A DNA stretch of 64,000 nucleotides from Pseudorhodoplanes sp. (GTDB lineage: Bacteria > Pseudomonadota > Alphaproteobacteria > Rhizobiales > Xanthobacteraceae): positions 403,677 through 467,676 of the forward strand of contig JAVSMS010000001.1 of the NCBI GenBank assembly GCA_032027085.1, written 5' to 3'. The translations under genes and the position numbers were made by a program. Numbering within the stretch: the stretch's first letter is position 1; every line of letters begins with the position of its first letter. The notes beneath the pieces were generated by a model. The model ran no database searches. It was not told the origin of the DNA and saw only the letters and a program-made list of their open reading frames with translations. Below, piece by piece: positions 35,708 to 43,967 of this stretch.

Positions 35708-37939
35708 ATGTCAACTCATCCGGCCGACAAGACGAAAACGCCCGTACAGCTCGCCATTCCGACTCTCGGCGCGATGACCGAGTACTGGATTGATGCCGCG
35801 CAGCGAAGCATTCTGTTCTGGGATGTGCTGCGCCGGCGCGGGAATGCATACAAGGAACATGCGACTGAAACCGTTCCGCACGTGCTCGATTATGATGTCG
35901 AGCTTGTTTCCGACGGCCGGACATTCGAACGGCCTGTCAATTACGGGCTGGTCAGGATTGTCCCTCCTAAGAACATTACCATTGATCTTGCCAAACGGCC
36001 GTTCGTGGTCATCGATCCGCGCGCGGGACATGGCCCCGGTATCGGCGGATTCAAGGCCGACAGCGAAATCGGCGTGGCTCTCAAGGCCGGGCACCCCTGC
36101 TACTTCATCGGCTTCACGCCGGAGCCGATGGCCGGCCAAACGATCGAAGACATCCTGCGCGCGGAGGCGACGTTCCTTGAGATCGTGATCGAACGGCATC
36201 CGCAGGCCGAGGGCAAGCCCTGCGTCATCGGCAATTGCCAAGCCGGGTGGGCGCTGATGATGCTGGCGGCGCTGCGCCCGGAATTGTTTGGACCGCTGAT
36301 CGTTGCCGGATCGCCCCTGTCCTACTGGGCAGGCGTGCATGGAAAGAATCCAATGCGGTACACGGGCGGTCTCCTGGGCGGAAGCTGGCTGACGGCATTC
36401 GCCAGCGATCTCGGCGCCGGCAAGTTCGATGGTGCGGGGCTAGTGCAGAATTTCGAGAACCTCAACCCGTCCAACACCCTGTGGGCCAAGCAATATAATC
36501 TGTATTCGAAGGTCGACAGCGAAGCGGAGCGCTATCTCGATTTTGAACGCTGGTGGGGCGGACACGTCTATCTCAACGGTGAAGAGATCCAGTTCATCGT
36601 TGATCAGCTATTCGTTGGCAACAATCTGGCGGCCGGCCGCGTACAGACGTCCGATGGCACGTCAATTGACCTACGCAACATCCGCTCTCCGATCGTCATT
36701 TTCTGCTCGAAAGGCGACAACATCACGCCGCCGCAACAGGCGCTTGACTGGATTCTGGACCTCTACGACGATGCCGACCAGATTCGATCCTATGGCCAGA
36801 CCATTGTCTATACTGTGCACGACACCGCCGGCCATCTCGGCATTTTCGTGTCGGGCTCGGTGGCAAAGAAAGAACACAGCGAGTTTTCCGGCAACATCGA
36901 TCTGATCGACGTCCTGCCACCCGGCCTCTATGAGGCGGTTTTCACGCCGAACACCGGCGCGGACGCCTCCGACCTTGTCAGCGGCGACTGGATCATGCGT
37001 TGCGAGGCGAGAACGCTCGACGACATCAGGGCACTCGGTTGCAACGACGCCGCGGACGAACGGTGCTTTGAGACTGTCGCCCGCATCTCCGAGATCAATC
37101 GGTCACTGTACCGAAGCTTTATGCAACCGCTCGTTCGAACCTTCATGACGCCGCAGACGGCGGAGCTGACGCGCCGGATGCATCCCCTACGTCTGCAGTA
37201 CGAGCTTTTCGCCAGCACCAATCCGGCGATGGCATGGATCGAAAAAGCCGCCCAACAGGCGCGCGAGGCGCGCAAGCCCGTGGCAGCGAACAATTCGCTT
37301 CTGGCGATACAGGAGACCACATCCCGGCTGATCGTGGACACGCTCGATCTCTGGCGGGATGTGGGTGAAAAGATGTCTGAGTCGGTATTTCTCTCCGTCT
37401 ATGGCTCACCTCTCCTGCAGGCAGCGGTTGGCGTCGATCCGGCGTCGGCTGGATCCTGGCGCAAGGCAGGCCGCAATCCGCTGCACGCGCAACTGATCGA
37501 GAAACGCATTGCCGAACTGAGATCTCGCATGCATGAAGGCGGCTTGCCGGAAGCGACGGCGCGAGCGTTTCTTTACGTCGGAATGTCGCGCAGCTCGGTC
37601 GATGAGAGAGGCTTTGAATCAATCCGCCGCTTCCGCCGCAGCCAGACCGACCGCAACCGCCGGTCCCTCGCCGCATTCAAGGCCATGCTCCGCGACCAGT
37701 TCTTCATGCTGCTGATCGATCGGGAGGCCGCCATCCAGGCAATCCCCGAATTGTTGCCCGAGGATTCGAAAGCGCGCCATCAGGCCATCGAACTCATCAA
37801 GCAAGTAATCACGTCGAGCGCAGCCCTTCCGCCGGAGGGGGAAATCCGCCTTCGCGAAATCGCCGCTCTATTCGAAGTTGAGGATGCCTCGTCGCCGAAG
37901 CGGTCGCCTCGCACGGCGGAACGGCCGCTCCATTCATAG
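35708..37939 (+). CDS. DUF3141 protein (PHA synthase-like alpha/beta hydrolase)
   Basis: A 743-aa DUF3141 protein. The first ~400 residues are an alpha/beta hydrolase resembling PhaC: FVVIDPRAGHGPGIGGFKAD, the lipase-like box IGNCQAGWA with a Cys nucleophile (residue ~179) in place of Ser, and later GDNITPPQQALDW and HDTAGHLGIFVSG that can supply Asp and His. The remaining ~300 residues are helical and charged. The family is common next to pta-ackA and FabI genes in Hyphomicrobiales, from memory. Possibly acts on hydroxyacyl-CoA or polyhydroxyalkanoate. GGAGGCGCAA before the ATG is a strong ribosome site. Confidence 0.85.
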   Translation: MSTHPADKTKTPVQLAIPTLGAMTEYWIDAAQRSILFWDVLRRRGNAYKEHATETVPHVLDYDVELVSDGRTFERPVNYGLVRIVPPKNITIDLAKRPFVVIDPRAGHGPGIGGFKADSEIGVALKAGHPCYFIGFTPEPMAGQTIEDILRAEATFLEIVIERHPQAEGKPCVIGNCQAGWALMMLAALRPELFGPLIVAGSPLSYWAGVHGKNPMRYTGGLLGGSWLTAFASDLGAGKFDGAGLVQNFENLNPSNTLWAKQYNLYSKVDSEAERYLDFERWWGGHVYLNGEEIQFIVDQLFVGNNLAAGRVQTSDGTSIDLRNIRSPIVIFCSKGDNITPPQQALDWILDLYDDADQIRSYGQTIVYTVHDTAGHLGIFVSGSVAKKEHSEFSGNIDLIDVLPPGLYEAVFTPNTGADASDLVSGDWIMRCEARTLDDIRALGCNDAADERCFETVARISEINRSLYRSFMQPLVRTFMTPQTAELTRRMHPLRLQYELFASTNPAMAWIEKAAQQAREARKPVAANNSLLAIQETTSRLIVDTLDLWRDVGEKMSESVFLSVYGSPLLQAAVGVDPASAGSWRKAGRNPLHAQLIEKRIAELRSRMHEGGLPEATARAFLYVGMSRSSVDERGFESIRRFRRSQTDRNRRSLAAFKAMLRDQFFMLLIDREAAIQAIPELLPEDSKARHQAIELIKQVITSSAALPPEGEIRLREIAALFEVEDASSPKRSPRTAERPLHS

Positions 37940-38040
37940 CAGCACGGGGCCCTGCCTGGTACTTTCCATGCCAACATGCCCTCTCACCTCTCAGCGCGCT
38001 GTTTCCGAGGCGTGTTTAATGTGAATGGCTTGAGAAAAAC

Positions 38041-38115
38041 TGGCTGGGGCGCCTGGATTCGAACCAGGGAATGGCGGAATCAAAATCCGCTGCCTTACCA
38101 CTTGGCTACGCCCCA
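38041..38115 (-). tRNA. tRNA-Gln (TTG anticodon)
   Basis: On the minus strand a 75-base cloverleaf runs from TGGGGCG to CGCCCCA-G-CCA, with a 7-bp acceptor stem, D arm GCCAAGTGGTAAGGC, anticodon arm GCGGATTTTGATTCCGC (anticodon TTG) and the T arm CCTGGTTCGAATCCAGG. The CCA end is encoded. The rest of the 37940-38302 gap holds no other gene that I can see. Confidence 0.97.
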
Positions 38116-38302
38116 ACGCTGTCAGGAGGGCTTCGGCCGGCACCGGCCGCATGTCGCGCCCGGGCCGCTTCGGCGGGCGGACCCTAGCCATGTCCGTGGC
38201 GGCAATCAACTTTTCCGCGATGTCGCCGATGTCATTGACGCTGCGAATGGGCTGGACTAGCCCTGAACGGACAAAAAAAGCGGCGGTTCCGGGAGAAAAC
38301 GC

Positions 38303-40090
38303 ATGGCCTTTCGCGCGCCGGTGGATGACATCGCCTTCGCCCTCACCCACTCCGCCGGCATGGGCCGGGCGCTCGCCGACGGCCTTTATGGCGATCTCGG
38401 CGCCGACGATGTGCGGGCGGTGCTGGATGAAGCCGGCCGTTTCGCGACCGATATCCTCGCCCCCCTCAACCGGCTGGGCGACCAGCACGGCGCCGTCCTC
38501 AAGGATGGCCGGGTGATCCTGCCGCCCGGCTGGAAGGAAGCCTACACCTCCTGGGCTGCCGCCGGCTGGAATGGGGTCGCCGCGCCCGAGCAATGGGGCG
38601 GTCAGGGCCTGCCGCGCGCGCTCAACGCGGCCTGCCTCGAGATGTGGAATTCGGCGGCGATGGCGTTCGGCCTGGGGCCGCTCCTCACCATGGCCGGCAT
38701 CGACGCGCTGGCGGCGCATGGCTCGCAGGAGCTGAAGGAAAAATATCTGGCCAAGCTGATCAGCGGCGAATGGATGGGCACGATGCAGCTCACCGAGCCG
38801 CAGGCGGGCTCCGATGTCGGCGCGCTGCGCACCAAAGCCGAGCGCGCGGGCGACGGCACCTACAGGATCACCGGCCAGAAAATCTTCATCACTTACGGCG
38901 AGCACGATCTCACCGACAACATCATCCATTTCGTGCTCGCGCGGCTGCCCGATGCGCCGCCCGGCACCAAAGGCATCTCGCTGTTCCTCATTCCGAAATT
39001 CCTGCTCAACAAGGACGGCTCGCTCGGGGCGCGCAACGACGTGCGCGTGCATTCGCTCGAGCACAAGCTCGGCATTCATGCCTCGCCCACCTGCACCATG
39101 GTCTATGGCGACAAGGGCGGCGCCACCGCCTTTCTGATCGGCGAAGAGAATGCCGGCATGGCCTGCATGTTCACCATGATGAACGATGCGCGGCTCGCCG
39201 TCGGCCTGCAGGGCGTCGCCATCGGCGAGCGCGCCTTGCAGCAGGCGGTGCACTATGCGCATGAGCGCAAGCAGGGCCGCGCGACGGGGATGAAGGCCGA
39301 CCAGTCGGTCCTCATCATCGACCATATCGATGTGCGCCGCATGCTGCTCACCATGCAGGCGATGACGAGCGCCTCGCGCGCCATCTGCTATGCGACCGCG
39401 GTTGCGCTCGACATCGCCGAGCGCGGCAAGGATGACGCCGCGCGCAAGGCGGGGGCCGACCGCGCCGCCCTGCTCACGCCGGTTGCAAAGGCCTTCTCCA
39501 GCGACATGGGCATCGAGGTCGCCTCGCTCGGCATTCAGGTGCATGGCGGCATGGGCTTCATCGAGGAGACCGGCGCGGCACAATGTCTGCGCGATGCCCG
39601 CATCACCGCGATATATGAAGGCACCAACGGCATCCAGGCGATCGACCTTGTGACGCGCAAATTGCCGCTGAACGGCGGCGCGACCGTGAAGGCGTATATG
39701 AAAGAGCTGCGCGACATCGCGGAGCGCGTGCAGGCGACCAACGATCCGGCTTTCGGCGCGACGGCGGCGAGGCTCGGCGCCGCGCTCGACGATCTCGAGC
39801 GGGCGACCGACTGGCTGCTGGCGCAACTGAAAGCCGCACCGAACAACGCGCTCGCCGGCGCCACGCCATATCTTCGCCTGTTCGGCAACACCGCCGGCGG
39901 CTGCATGCTGGCCGAAGAAGCCGTCGCGGCTTTGCGTGTCGGCAATGGCGCCGCGCGCAGCGCGGAGCGCATCGCCCTCGCCCGCTTCTGCGCCGAGAAC
40001 ATTGTGGTGCAGTCGGGCGGCCTCGCTTCGGCCGTCACGGACGCAGCGGACAGCATCATCACGGCGCCGGTGCCGGAGGCCGCGGCGTGA
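38303..40090 (+). CDS. Acyl-CoA dehydrogenase (DmdC-like long form)
   Basis: A 595-aa flavoprotein, the long acyl-CoA dehydrogenase type with a C-terminal extra domain. Visible: MQLTEPQAGSDVGALRTKAE (FAD/substrate loop), GQKIFITYGEHDLTDNIIHF, the core helix VHGGMGFIEETGAAQCLRDA and the site ITAIYEGTNGIQAIDLV (catalytic Glu of YEGTNGIQ). The length and motifs match the DmdC/FadE-like group acting on 3-methylmercaptopropionyl-CoA or other acyl-CoAs; the substrate is not determined. GGGAGAAAACGC precedes the ATG. It overlaps the next gene by 4 bases. Confidence 0.92.
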   Translation: MAFRAPVDDIAFALTHSAGMGRALADGLYGDLGADDVRAVLDEAGRFATDILAPLNRLGDQHGAVLKDGRVILPPGWKEAYTSWAAAGWNGVAAPEQWGGQGLPRALNAACLEMWNSAAMAFGLGPLLTMAGIDALAAHGSQELKEKYLAKLISGEWMGTMQLTEPQAGSDVGALRTKAERAGDGTYRITGQKIFITYGEHDLTDNIIHFVLARLPDAPPGTKGISLFLIPKFLLNKDGSLGARNDVRVHSLEHKLGIHASPTCTMVYGDKGGATAFLIGEENAGMACMFTMMNDARLAVGLQGVAIGERALQQAVHYAHERKQGRATGMKADQSVLIIDHIDVRRMLLTMQAMTSASRAICYATAVALDIAERGKDDAARKAGADRAALLTPVAKAFSSDMGIEVASLGIQVHGGMGFIEETGAAQCLRDARITAIYEGTNGIQAIDLVTRKLPLNGGATVKAYMKELRDIAERVQATNDPAFGATAARLGAALDDLERATDWLLAQLKAAPNNALAGATPYLRLFGNTAGGCMLAEEAVAALRVGNGAARSAERIALARFCAENIVVQSGGLASAVTDAADSIITAPVPEAAA

Positions 40091-40848
40091 GCAGTTCGAC
40101 ACCGCTCGTTCCGGTTCATGACGAGAACGCCGTTCGGCTCATCCGGATGAACCGCGCGGACAAGAAGAACGCGCTGACTGGCGAGATGTATGCGGCGATG
40201 GCCGACGCGCTCGCCGGCGCCAACAAGCGGAGCGACATCCGCTGCGTGGTGATCGCGGGCGCGCCCGGCGTGTTCTGCGCCGGCAACGACCTGCAGGATT
40301 TCCTGCGCGCCGCCGAGGACGATGAGGGTCTGAGCGAGCCCATCATGCGCTTCCTCTATGCGCTGGCCGGCTCGCGCAAGCCGCTGGTCGCCGCCGTGCA
40401 GGGCGCCGCGATCGGCATCGGCACCACCATGCTTCTGCATTGCGATTATGTCGTCGCGGCGAACGACGCGCGGTTTGCCACACCCTTTGTCAGCCTCGGT
40501 CTTGTGCCGGAAGCCGGATCGAGCCTGCTGGCGCCGCGTCTTATGGGGCAGCGGCATGCTTTTGCACTGCTGGCGATGGGAGAGCCGCTGGACAGCGAGA
40601 GCGCGAAAACCTGCGGTCTCGTCAATCGCATCGTGCCTGCCGCTGACGTCGACGCCGAAGCGATGAAGGCGGCGCAGAAGATCGCAAGCCTTCCGCCGGA
40701 AGCCGTTCTCGCCACGCGCCAGCTCATGCGCGGCGCGCCGGAGGACATTCTCGCGCGCATCGACGAGGAGGCGGATTTCTTCAAGGTGCGGCTGCAGTCG
40801 GATGAAGCGAAAGCGGCGTTCGAAGCGTTTTTTGCGCGGAAGAAGTGA
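40087..40848 (+). CDS. Enoyl-CoA hydratase/isomerase
   Basis: A 253-aa crotonase-family protein with a GTG start overlapping the dehydrogenase stop. The oxyanion-hole segments are VVIAGAPGVFCAGNDLQDFL at about residues 54-73 and QGAAIGIGTTMLLHCDYVVA at 106-125, with FATPFVSLGLVPEAGSSLL after them. The usual first catalytic Glu position near 115 is replaced (GIGTTM), while a Glu at the second position (VPEAGS) is present, so it may be an isomerase-type rather than a hydratase. Coupled to beta-oxidation with the dehydrogenase. Confidence 0.9.
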   Translation: MSSSTPLVPVHDENAVRLIRMNRADKKNALTGEMYAAMADALAGANKRSDIRCVVIAGAPGVFCAGNDLQDFLRAAEDDEGLSEPIMRFLYALAGSRKPLVAAVQGAAIGIGTTMLLHCDYVVAANDARFATPFVSLGLVPEAGSSLLAPRLMGQRHAFALLAMGEPLDSESAKTCGLVNRIVPAADVDAEAMKAAQKIASLPPEAVLATRQLMRGAPEDILARIDEEADFFKVRLQSDEAKAAFEAFFARKK

Positions 40849-40916
40849 CTCTGCATCGTCATGGTCCGGCTTGACCCGGCCACCCCGTTCAGGAAGGCAC
40901 TGCATCCCTAAGCGGG

Positions 40917-40939
40917 ATGCCCGCGACAAGCGCGGGCAT
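40917..40939. terminator. Hairpin between convergent genes
   Basis: ATGCCCGCG pairs with CGCGGGCAT around ACAAG in the 115-bp gap between the convergent hydratase and dioxygenase genes. This GCCCGCG-ACAAG-CGCGGGC word is a common dispersed palindromic element in alphaproteobacteria, and here it could terminate both genes. Confidence 0.6.
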
Positions 40940-40963
40940 GACGATCGAAGGGTCATGTGGACG

Positions 40964-41911
40964 CTACACCGGCTTCAGCCCCGCCTCGATCTCCGCCCGC
41001 CGCGGTTCGAGGAACGGCGGCAGCGCCAGTTTCTCGCCCAGGCTTTCCATCGGCTCGTCGGTCGCAAAACCCGGACCGTCGGTTGCGATCTCGAACAGGA
41101 TGCCGTTCGGCTCGCGGAAATACAGCGACTGGAAATAGAAGCGGTCGACCTTGCCGCTGTTCGGAATGCGCAGGACACGCAGCCGCTCCGCCCAGGCGTC
41201 GTATTCATCGGCGTTCGGCGTGCGGAAGGCGACGTGATGCACGCCGCCCGCGCCCGGCAATGCCGGCGCCAGACCCGGCCGCACCGCGACGTGCAATTCC
41301 GCCGCCGGGCCGCCCGCGCCCATCGCATAGACATGCACGACGTCGGTCCCGGATTCGGGATGGATGTAGTCGCGCACATGCCGCATGAGCATCAGCTCGC
41401 GCAGCACGACATCGGTATTGGTCAGATCGGGAATGGTCATGGTGATCGGACCGAGGCCGCGGATCTGGTGCTCGGCCGGCACCGGGCTTTTCGCCCAGGG
41501 ATGCGCTGCGCCATGCCCGCCGTCATCGACAAGGCTCAGACGCTGCCCCTCGGGGTCTTCGAAATCGAGAGTCTTGCGCCCGTCGCGCTCGACAATCTCG
41601 CCCGCCCTCACCTTCTGCTCGGTGAAGCGCTGCTTCCACCACGAGAGACTCGTCTCGCCGTTCACGCGCAGGGCGGTATTGGAAATCGTGTGGTTGCCGC
41701 GCCGCTCCGGCCGCGTCTTGAAATCGAAGAAGGTCAGATCGCTGCCCGGCGAAGCGAGGCCGTCGCCATAAAAGAAGTGATAGGCCGATACGTCGTCCTG
41801 ATTCACCGTCTTCTTGATCAGCCGCATGCCCATGACCTGCGTGTAGAAACGCAGATTGCCCGGCGCGTCGGCGGAGACGGCGGTAAGATGATGGATGCCG
41901 GTGAGTTGCAT
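40964..41911 (-). CDS. VOC-family ring-cleaving dioxygenase/glyoxalase protein
   Basis: A 315-aa protein with two vicinal-oxygen-chelate halves. It starts [20 protein letters not shown] (first metal His), has [10 protein letters not shown], and the second half has [20 protein letters not shown] (second metal His) with [18 protein letters not shown] (metal Glu). This matches extradiol-type ring-cleaving dioxygenases of the hydroquinone/MhqO group. The metal is probably Fe(II); the substrate is not known. It is convergent with the hydratase gene and stands alone. Confidence 0.88.
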   Translation of the reverse strand: MQLTGIHHLTAVSADAPGNLRFYTQVMGMRLIKKTVNQDDVSAYHFFYGDGLASPGSDLTFFDFKTRPERRGNHTISNTALRVNGETSLSWWKQRFTEQKVRAGEIVERDGRKTLDFEDPEGQRLSLVDDGGHGAAHPWAKSPVPAEHQIRGLGPITMTIPDLTNTDVVLRELMLMRHVRDYIHPESGTDVVHVYAMGAGGPAAELHVAVRPGLAPALPGAGGVHHVAFRTPNADEYDAWAERLRVLRIPNSGKVDRFYFQSLYFREPNGILFEIATDGPGFATDEPMESLGEKLALPPFLEPRRAEIEAGLKPV

Positions 41912-42401
41912 GTCGATGTCCGGGTGGGCCTTTGCGCCATGTGGGCATGGAACCGCGCGAATGCGAGCAGACGCGCGGCATCGCCCGGATTGTGCGAGGC
42001 GCCGGGTCCGCCTTCATTCCATCGTCCGTTCCCTTTTCCCTTGCCCGATGCAAGGGCGCGCGGAACGCCGGGCTCTCAGCCTGCCCGCGGCCTCGTGCAG
42101 CAAGCCGTTGTTGGCCACACGAGATTTTTAGTCACCACGGAAAGCCGGAAACGACGGCGTTCCGCGCGCGGTGTGTGAGGCTTGCTCCGCGACAACCCCG
42201 GAGGACAGACACCGTGGACCGGCATGGCCGGGCGGCTGGTCTTGGTATCCTCCGCTGGTGACCCACGGCCGGTGGGCCGGATCATCGCGGCTTGGGCCTC
42301 CGCGACGGGGCGTGCGTCTCACGCCCTTTCGCGGCCACCGCACCCTGCCCCGCATCTCATGACGCTGATCAGACGCCCCTTGCGTGGAGCAGGATGGCAG
42401 G
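41912..42401. repeat. GC-rich noncoding segment resembling a dispersed alphaproteobacterial repeat
   Basis: About 490 bases without a supported gene. From ~42050 on it contains phrases I associate with a repeated intergenic sequence of Bradyrhizobium-like genomes (for example GCAAGGGCGCGCGGAACGCC, CACGGAAAGCCGGAAACGAC and CCCCTTGCGTGGAGCAGGA). Open frames on both strands here look like the spurious ORFs such repeats yield. The IS1595 element is inserted into its right end. Recognition is from memory and was not tested. Confidence 0.45.
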
Positions 42402-42409
42402 AGAATAGT
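42402..42409. repeat. Target-site duplication, left copy
   Basis: AGAATAGT directly outside the left terminal repeat. The identical 8 bases lie outside the right end at 44954-44961. Eight bases is the duplication length of IS1595-family elements. Confidence 0.8.
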
Positions 42410-42438
42410 CGCAGTTATCACCTTAAAAAATGTGACCG
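42410..42438 (+). repeat. Left terminal inverted repeat of the IS1595 element
   Basis: CGCAGTTATCACCTT followed by an A-run and TGTG. It matches the inverted right end (44925-44953) at 23 of 29 positions, mismatching at positions 5, 16, 18, 22, 26 and 28. Confidence 0.8.
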
Positions 42439-42496
42439 CGTTCCTATTTCCTTCGCCAAAAAGTGGAGTCGGATCAATATGTTGCTGGCAAGGGAA

Positions 42497-43264
42497 CTAG
42501 TTGGAAAACACCCCGAGTATCCGCTCGACCTCGACGGCCATCTCCCGGAGGACGGTCGGGACGAAGCGCCCGCCGAAGGGCTGATCCTTCCGAAACAGTA
42601 TATGGATGGCGACATCAATTTGCTTGGGATTTACGGGGTCTCGCCACGGAACGGCGGGGTCGTAGCGCCATATTGCTATGCGGTTGTCTTTGAGAAGGTC
42701 GAAGGCGGTGTTCTCGATAATGAAGTTGGTCACCGACGGGTCCACATCGCTGATGTCAAGACGGTCGATAGCGAGTCTGGACCAGACGGGTACGATGAGT
42801 TCGTGCTTGTCGGTAACATCAAGAACATGCAGGCCATAAAGAATGTCGTTCCCTCCCGGGTAAGGCTTCAGGTCGCGGAATTTTTGGGCGATTTCTTCGC
42901 CGGCAACCTTTATCTGTCTGTTTGTGAGAACCGATTCAAAACCCTCCGCTCTTTTGCAAAAGGGAAACTGGACCTTGTCAGGGACCGGGCCATGGGGACG
43001 CAGGATATCCCAAGTCATGTGATCGAGGGCGGATCGGAGATTGTGAACGGCATCGCCGATGATGAGAGGGAAATGATCGGGAACGGCCGTGTTTATTTTA
43101 GCGATCAAGGTGCGTTGGCGGGTATGAGCATCGTCGTGGGTCGAGAGCCGGCGTCCCTCGCGATTGTACAAAGCCTCGGCTTGGGTAACAAAATCCTCGA
43201 TGTGATGCTTGGCCCGCTGTAGTTTGAGTTCTGCCCCTTTGAACTTGCTAACAGGTCCGGTCAT
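42497..43264 (-). CDS. Passenger protein of unknown function (255 aa)
   Basis: A 255-aa cytoplasmic protein from ATG 43264. The N-terminal half is helical (FKGAELKLQRAKHHIEDFVT, then DAVHNLRSALDHMTWDI), a pattern seen in a family of hypothetical proteins scattered through mobile and phage-related regions. The second half is beta-rich (KHELIVPVWSRLAID, then VPWRDPVNPKQIDVAIHILF). There is no membrane segment. The name of the family is not known to me. Its start codon overlaps head-to-head with the gene at 43263 in one CATG. It lies inside the IS1595 element, so it is a passenger gene. Confidence 0.75.
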   Translation of the reverse strand: MTGPVSKFKGAELKLQRAKHHIEDFVTQAEALYNREGRRLSTHDDAHTRQRTLIAKINTAVPDHFPLIIGDAVHNLRSALDHMTWDILRPHGPVPDKVQFPFCKRAEGFESVLTNRQIKVAGEEIAQKFRDLKPYPGGNDILYGLHVLDVTDKHELIVPVWSRLAIDRLDISDVDPSVTNFIIENTAFDLLKDNRIAIWRYDPAVPWRDPVNPKQIDVAIHILFRKDQPFGGRFVPTVLREMAVEVERILGVFSN

Positions 43265-43445
43265 GCCTGCCCCCAAGAAGAAAGCCCCCGCGCTTCACAA
43301 GCGCAAACGCGAAAAGCTGGAGACCGAACTGGAATCCGGCCCTCAGGTAGATCAGCGGCGCGATGATATCATGCGGAAGATGCTGGCAAGCCCGCCGAAG
43401 CCGCATAGCGAGATGAAGCTTGGGAAGACTAAGCGGTCGCGCTAG
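43263..43445 (+). CDS. Small Lys/Arg-rich passenger protein
   Basis: A 60-aa, highly basic protein (MPAPKKKAPALHKRKREKLE at the start, MRKMLASPPKPHSEMKLGK near the end). The PPKPH-x2-MK ending resembles small alphaproteobacterial proteins that I have seen next to mobile genes. Its ATG shares CATG with the gene on the other strand, and its stop shares CTAG with the next one. It could bind nucleic acid because of its charge; that is only a guess. Confidence 0.65.
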   Translation: MPAPKKKAPALHKRKREKLETELESGPQVDQRRDDIMRKMLASPPKPHSEMKLGKTKRSR

Positions 43446-43729
43446 ATGCCAGTTGGCATCGGGCCGGAAACCACGAAGCCAGCCTTTGTCTCCATTGGCT
43501 CGTAATTGCTGATCATGATTTTTATTGTTTCGCCTGTCTGCAATTGAAGATCAGCCTGATCATTATCAAAAATTTGGAGAAGAATTCTCGGGTCGCCAGA
43601 CATCGTGCCCTGAGCGCTCTTCATCCCTCCTAATCCCGCTAAAACGACTATCTCGTAGTCGACCGTGGCATTCAACTCACCAACGGTGACGGTGCCGGTA
43701 CCGGAAAATGAACCAAGGTGTTTCATCAT
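43442..43729 (-). CDS. Small beta-rich passenger protein
   Basis: A 95-aa protein, MMKHLGSFSGTGTVTVGELN followed by alternating beta-strand pattern (YEIVVLAGLGGMKS, then ETIKIMISNYEPMETKAGFV). There is no signal peptide or Cys motif. Not recognised. The two Met at the start offer two initiation codons. Its stop overlaps the 43445 gene (CTAG) and its start overlaps the 43728 gene (CATG). Confidence 0.6.
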   Translation of the reverse strand: MMKHLGSFSGTGTVTVGELNATVDYEIVVLAGLGGMKSAQGTMSGDPRILLQIFDNDQADLQLQTGETIKIMISNYEPMETKAGFVVSGPMPTGI

Positions 43730-43967
43730 GCCCCCCTCGGACGCCTATGATGGCTGCTGCCCTAATTGTGGTAAAGTTTATACGCTGGCGGAATTGAAGA
43801 AAATGGCCGTTGGTGACGGTTGGCAGCGATACCTGCGTGTCATCGACCGCGAAGGAGTCGTTCGCGTTGTTTCATTTGATGAATTTGTGCCGACTACGAT
43901 GACGCCCTTTTACGGGCGCGCCAGCGCAAAAAACGCTTTGCGTTGTGTTTCAACGAGCGAATCTTAA
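43728..43967 (+). CDS. Small passenger protein with CxxC
   Basis: A 79-aa protein starting MPPSDAYDGCCPNCGKVYTL. It has one C-x2-C knuckle and a third Cys near the C-terminus, so a zinc site is possible but incomplete. The middle (WQRYLRVIDREGVVRVVSFD) is beta-like. Its ATG shares CATG with the previous minus-strand gene and its TAA shares TTAA with the transposase stop. AAGGTG lies 10 bases before the ATG. Family unknown. Confidence 0.6.
   Translation: MPPSDAYDGCCPNCGKVYTLAELKKMAVGDGWQRYLRVIDREGVVRVVSFDEFVPTTMTPFYGRASAKNALRCVSTSES

Noticed and set aside
38041..38115. tRNA-Gln as the attachment site of a genomic island covering 42-47.6 kb
   Set aside because: No integrase gene is present, no copy of the tRNA 3' end was seen near 42 or 47.7 kb, and core-like metabolic genes lie in between.
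37991..40102. A 703-codon open frame on the minus strand
   Set aside because: Antisense to the acyl-CoA dehydrogenase and tRNA-Gln, with no recognisable motif; the plus-strand gene has full family motifs.
42182..43222. A 346-codon plus-strand frame across the left end of the IS element
   Set aside because: It crosses the inferred insertion boundary at 42410 and is antisense to the 255-aa passenger gene. A real gene would not be expected to span a recent insertion junction.
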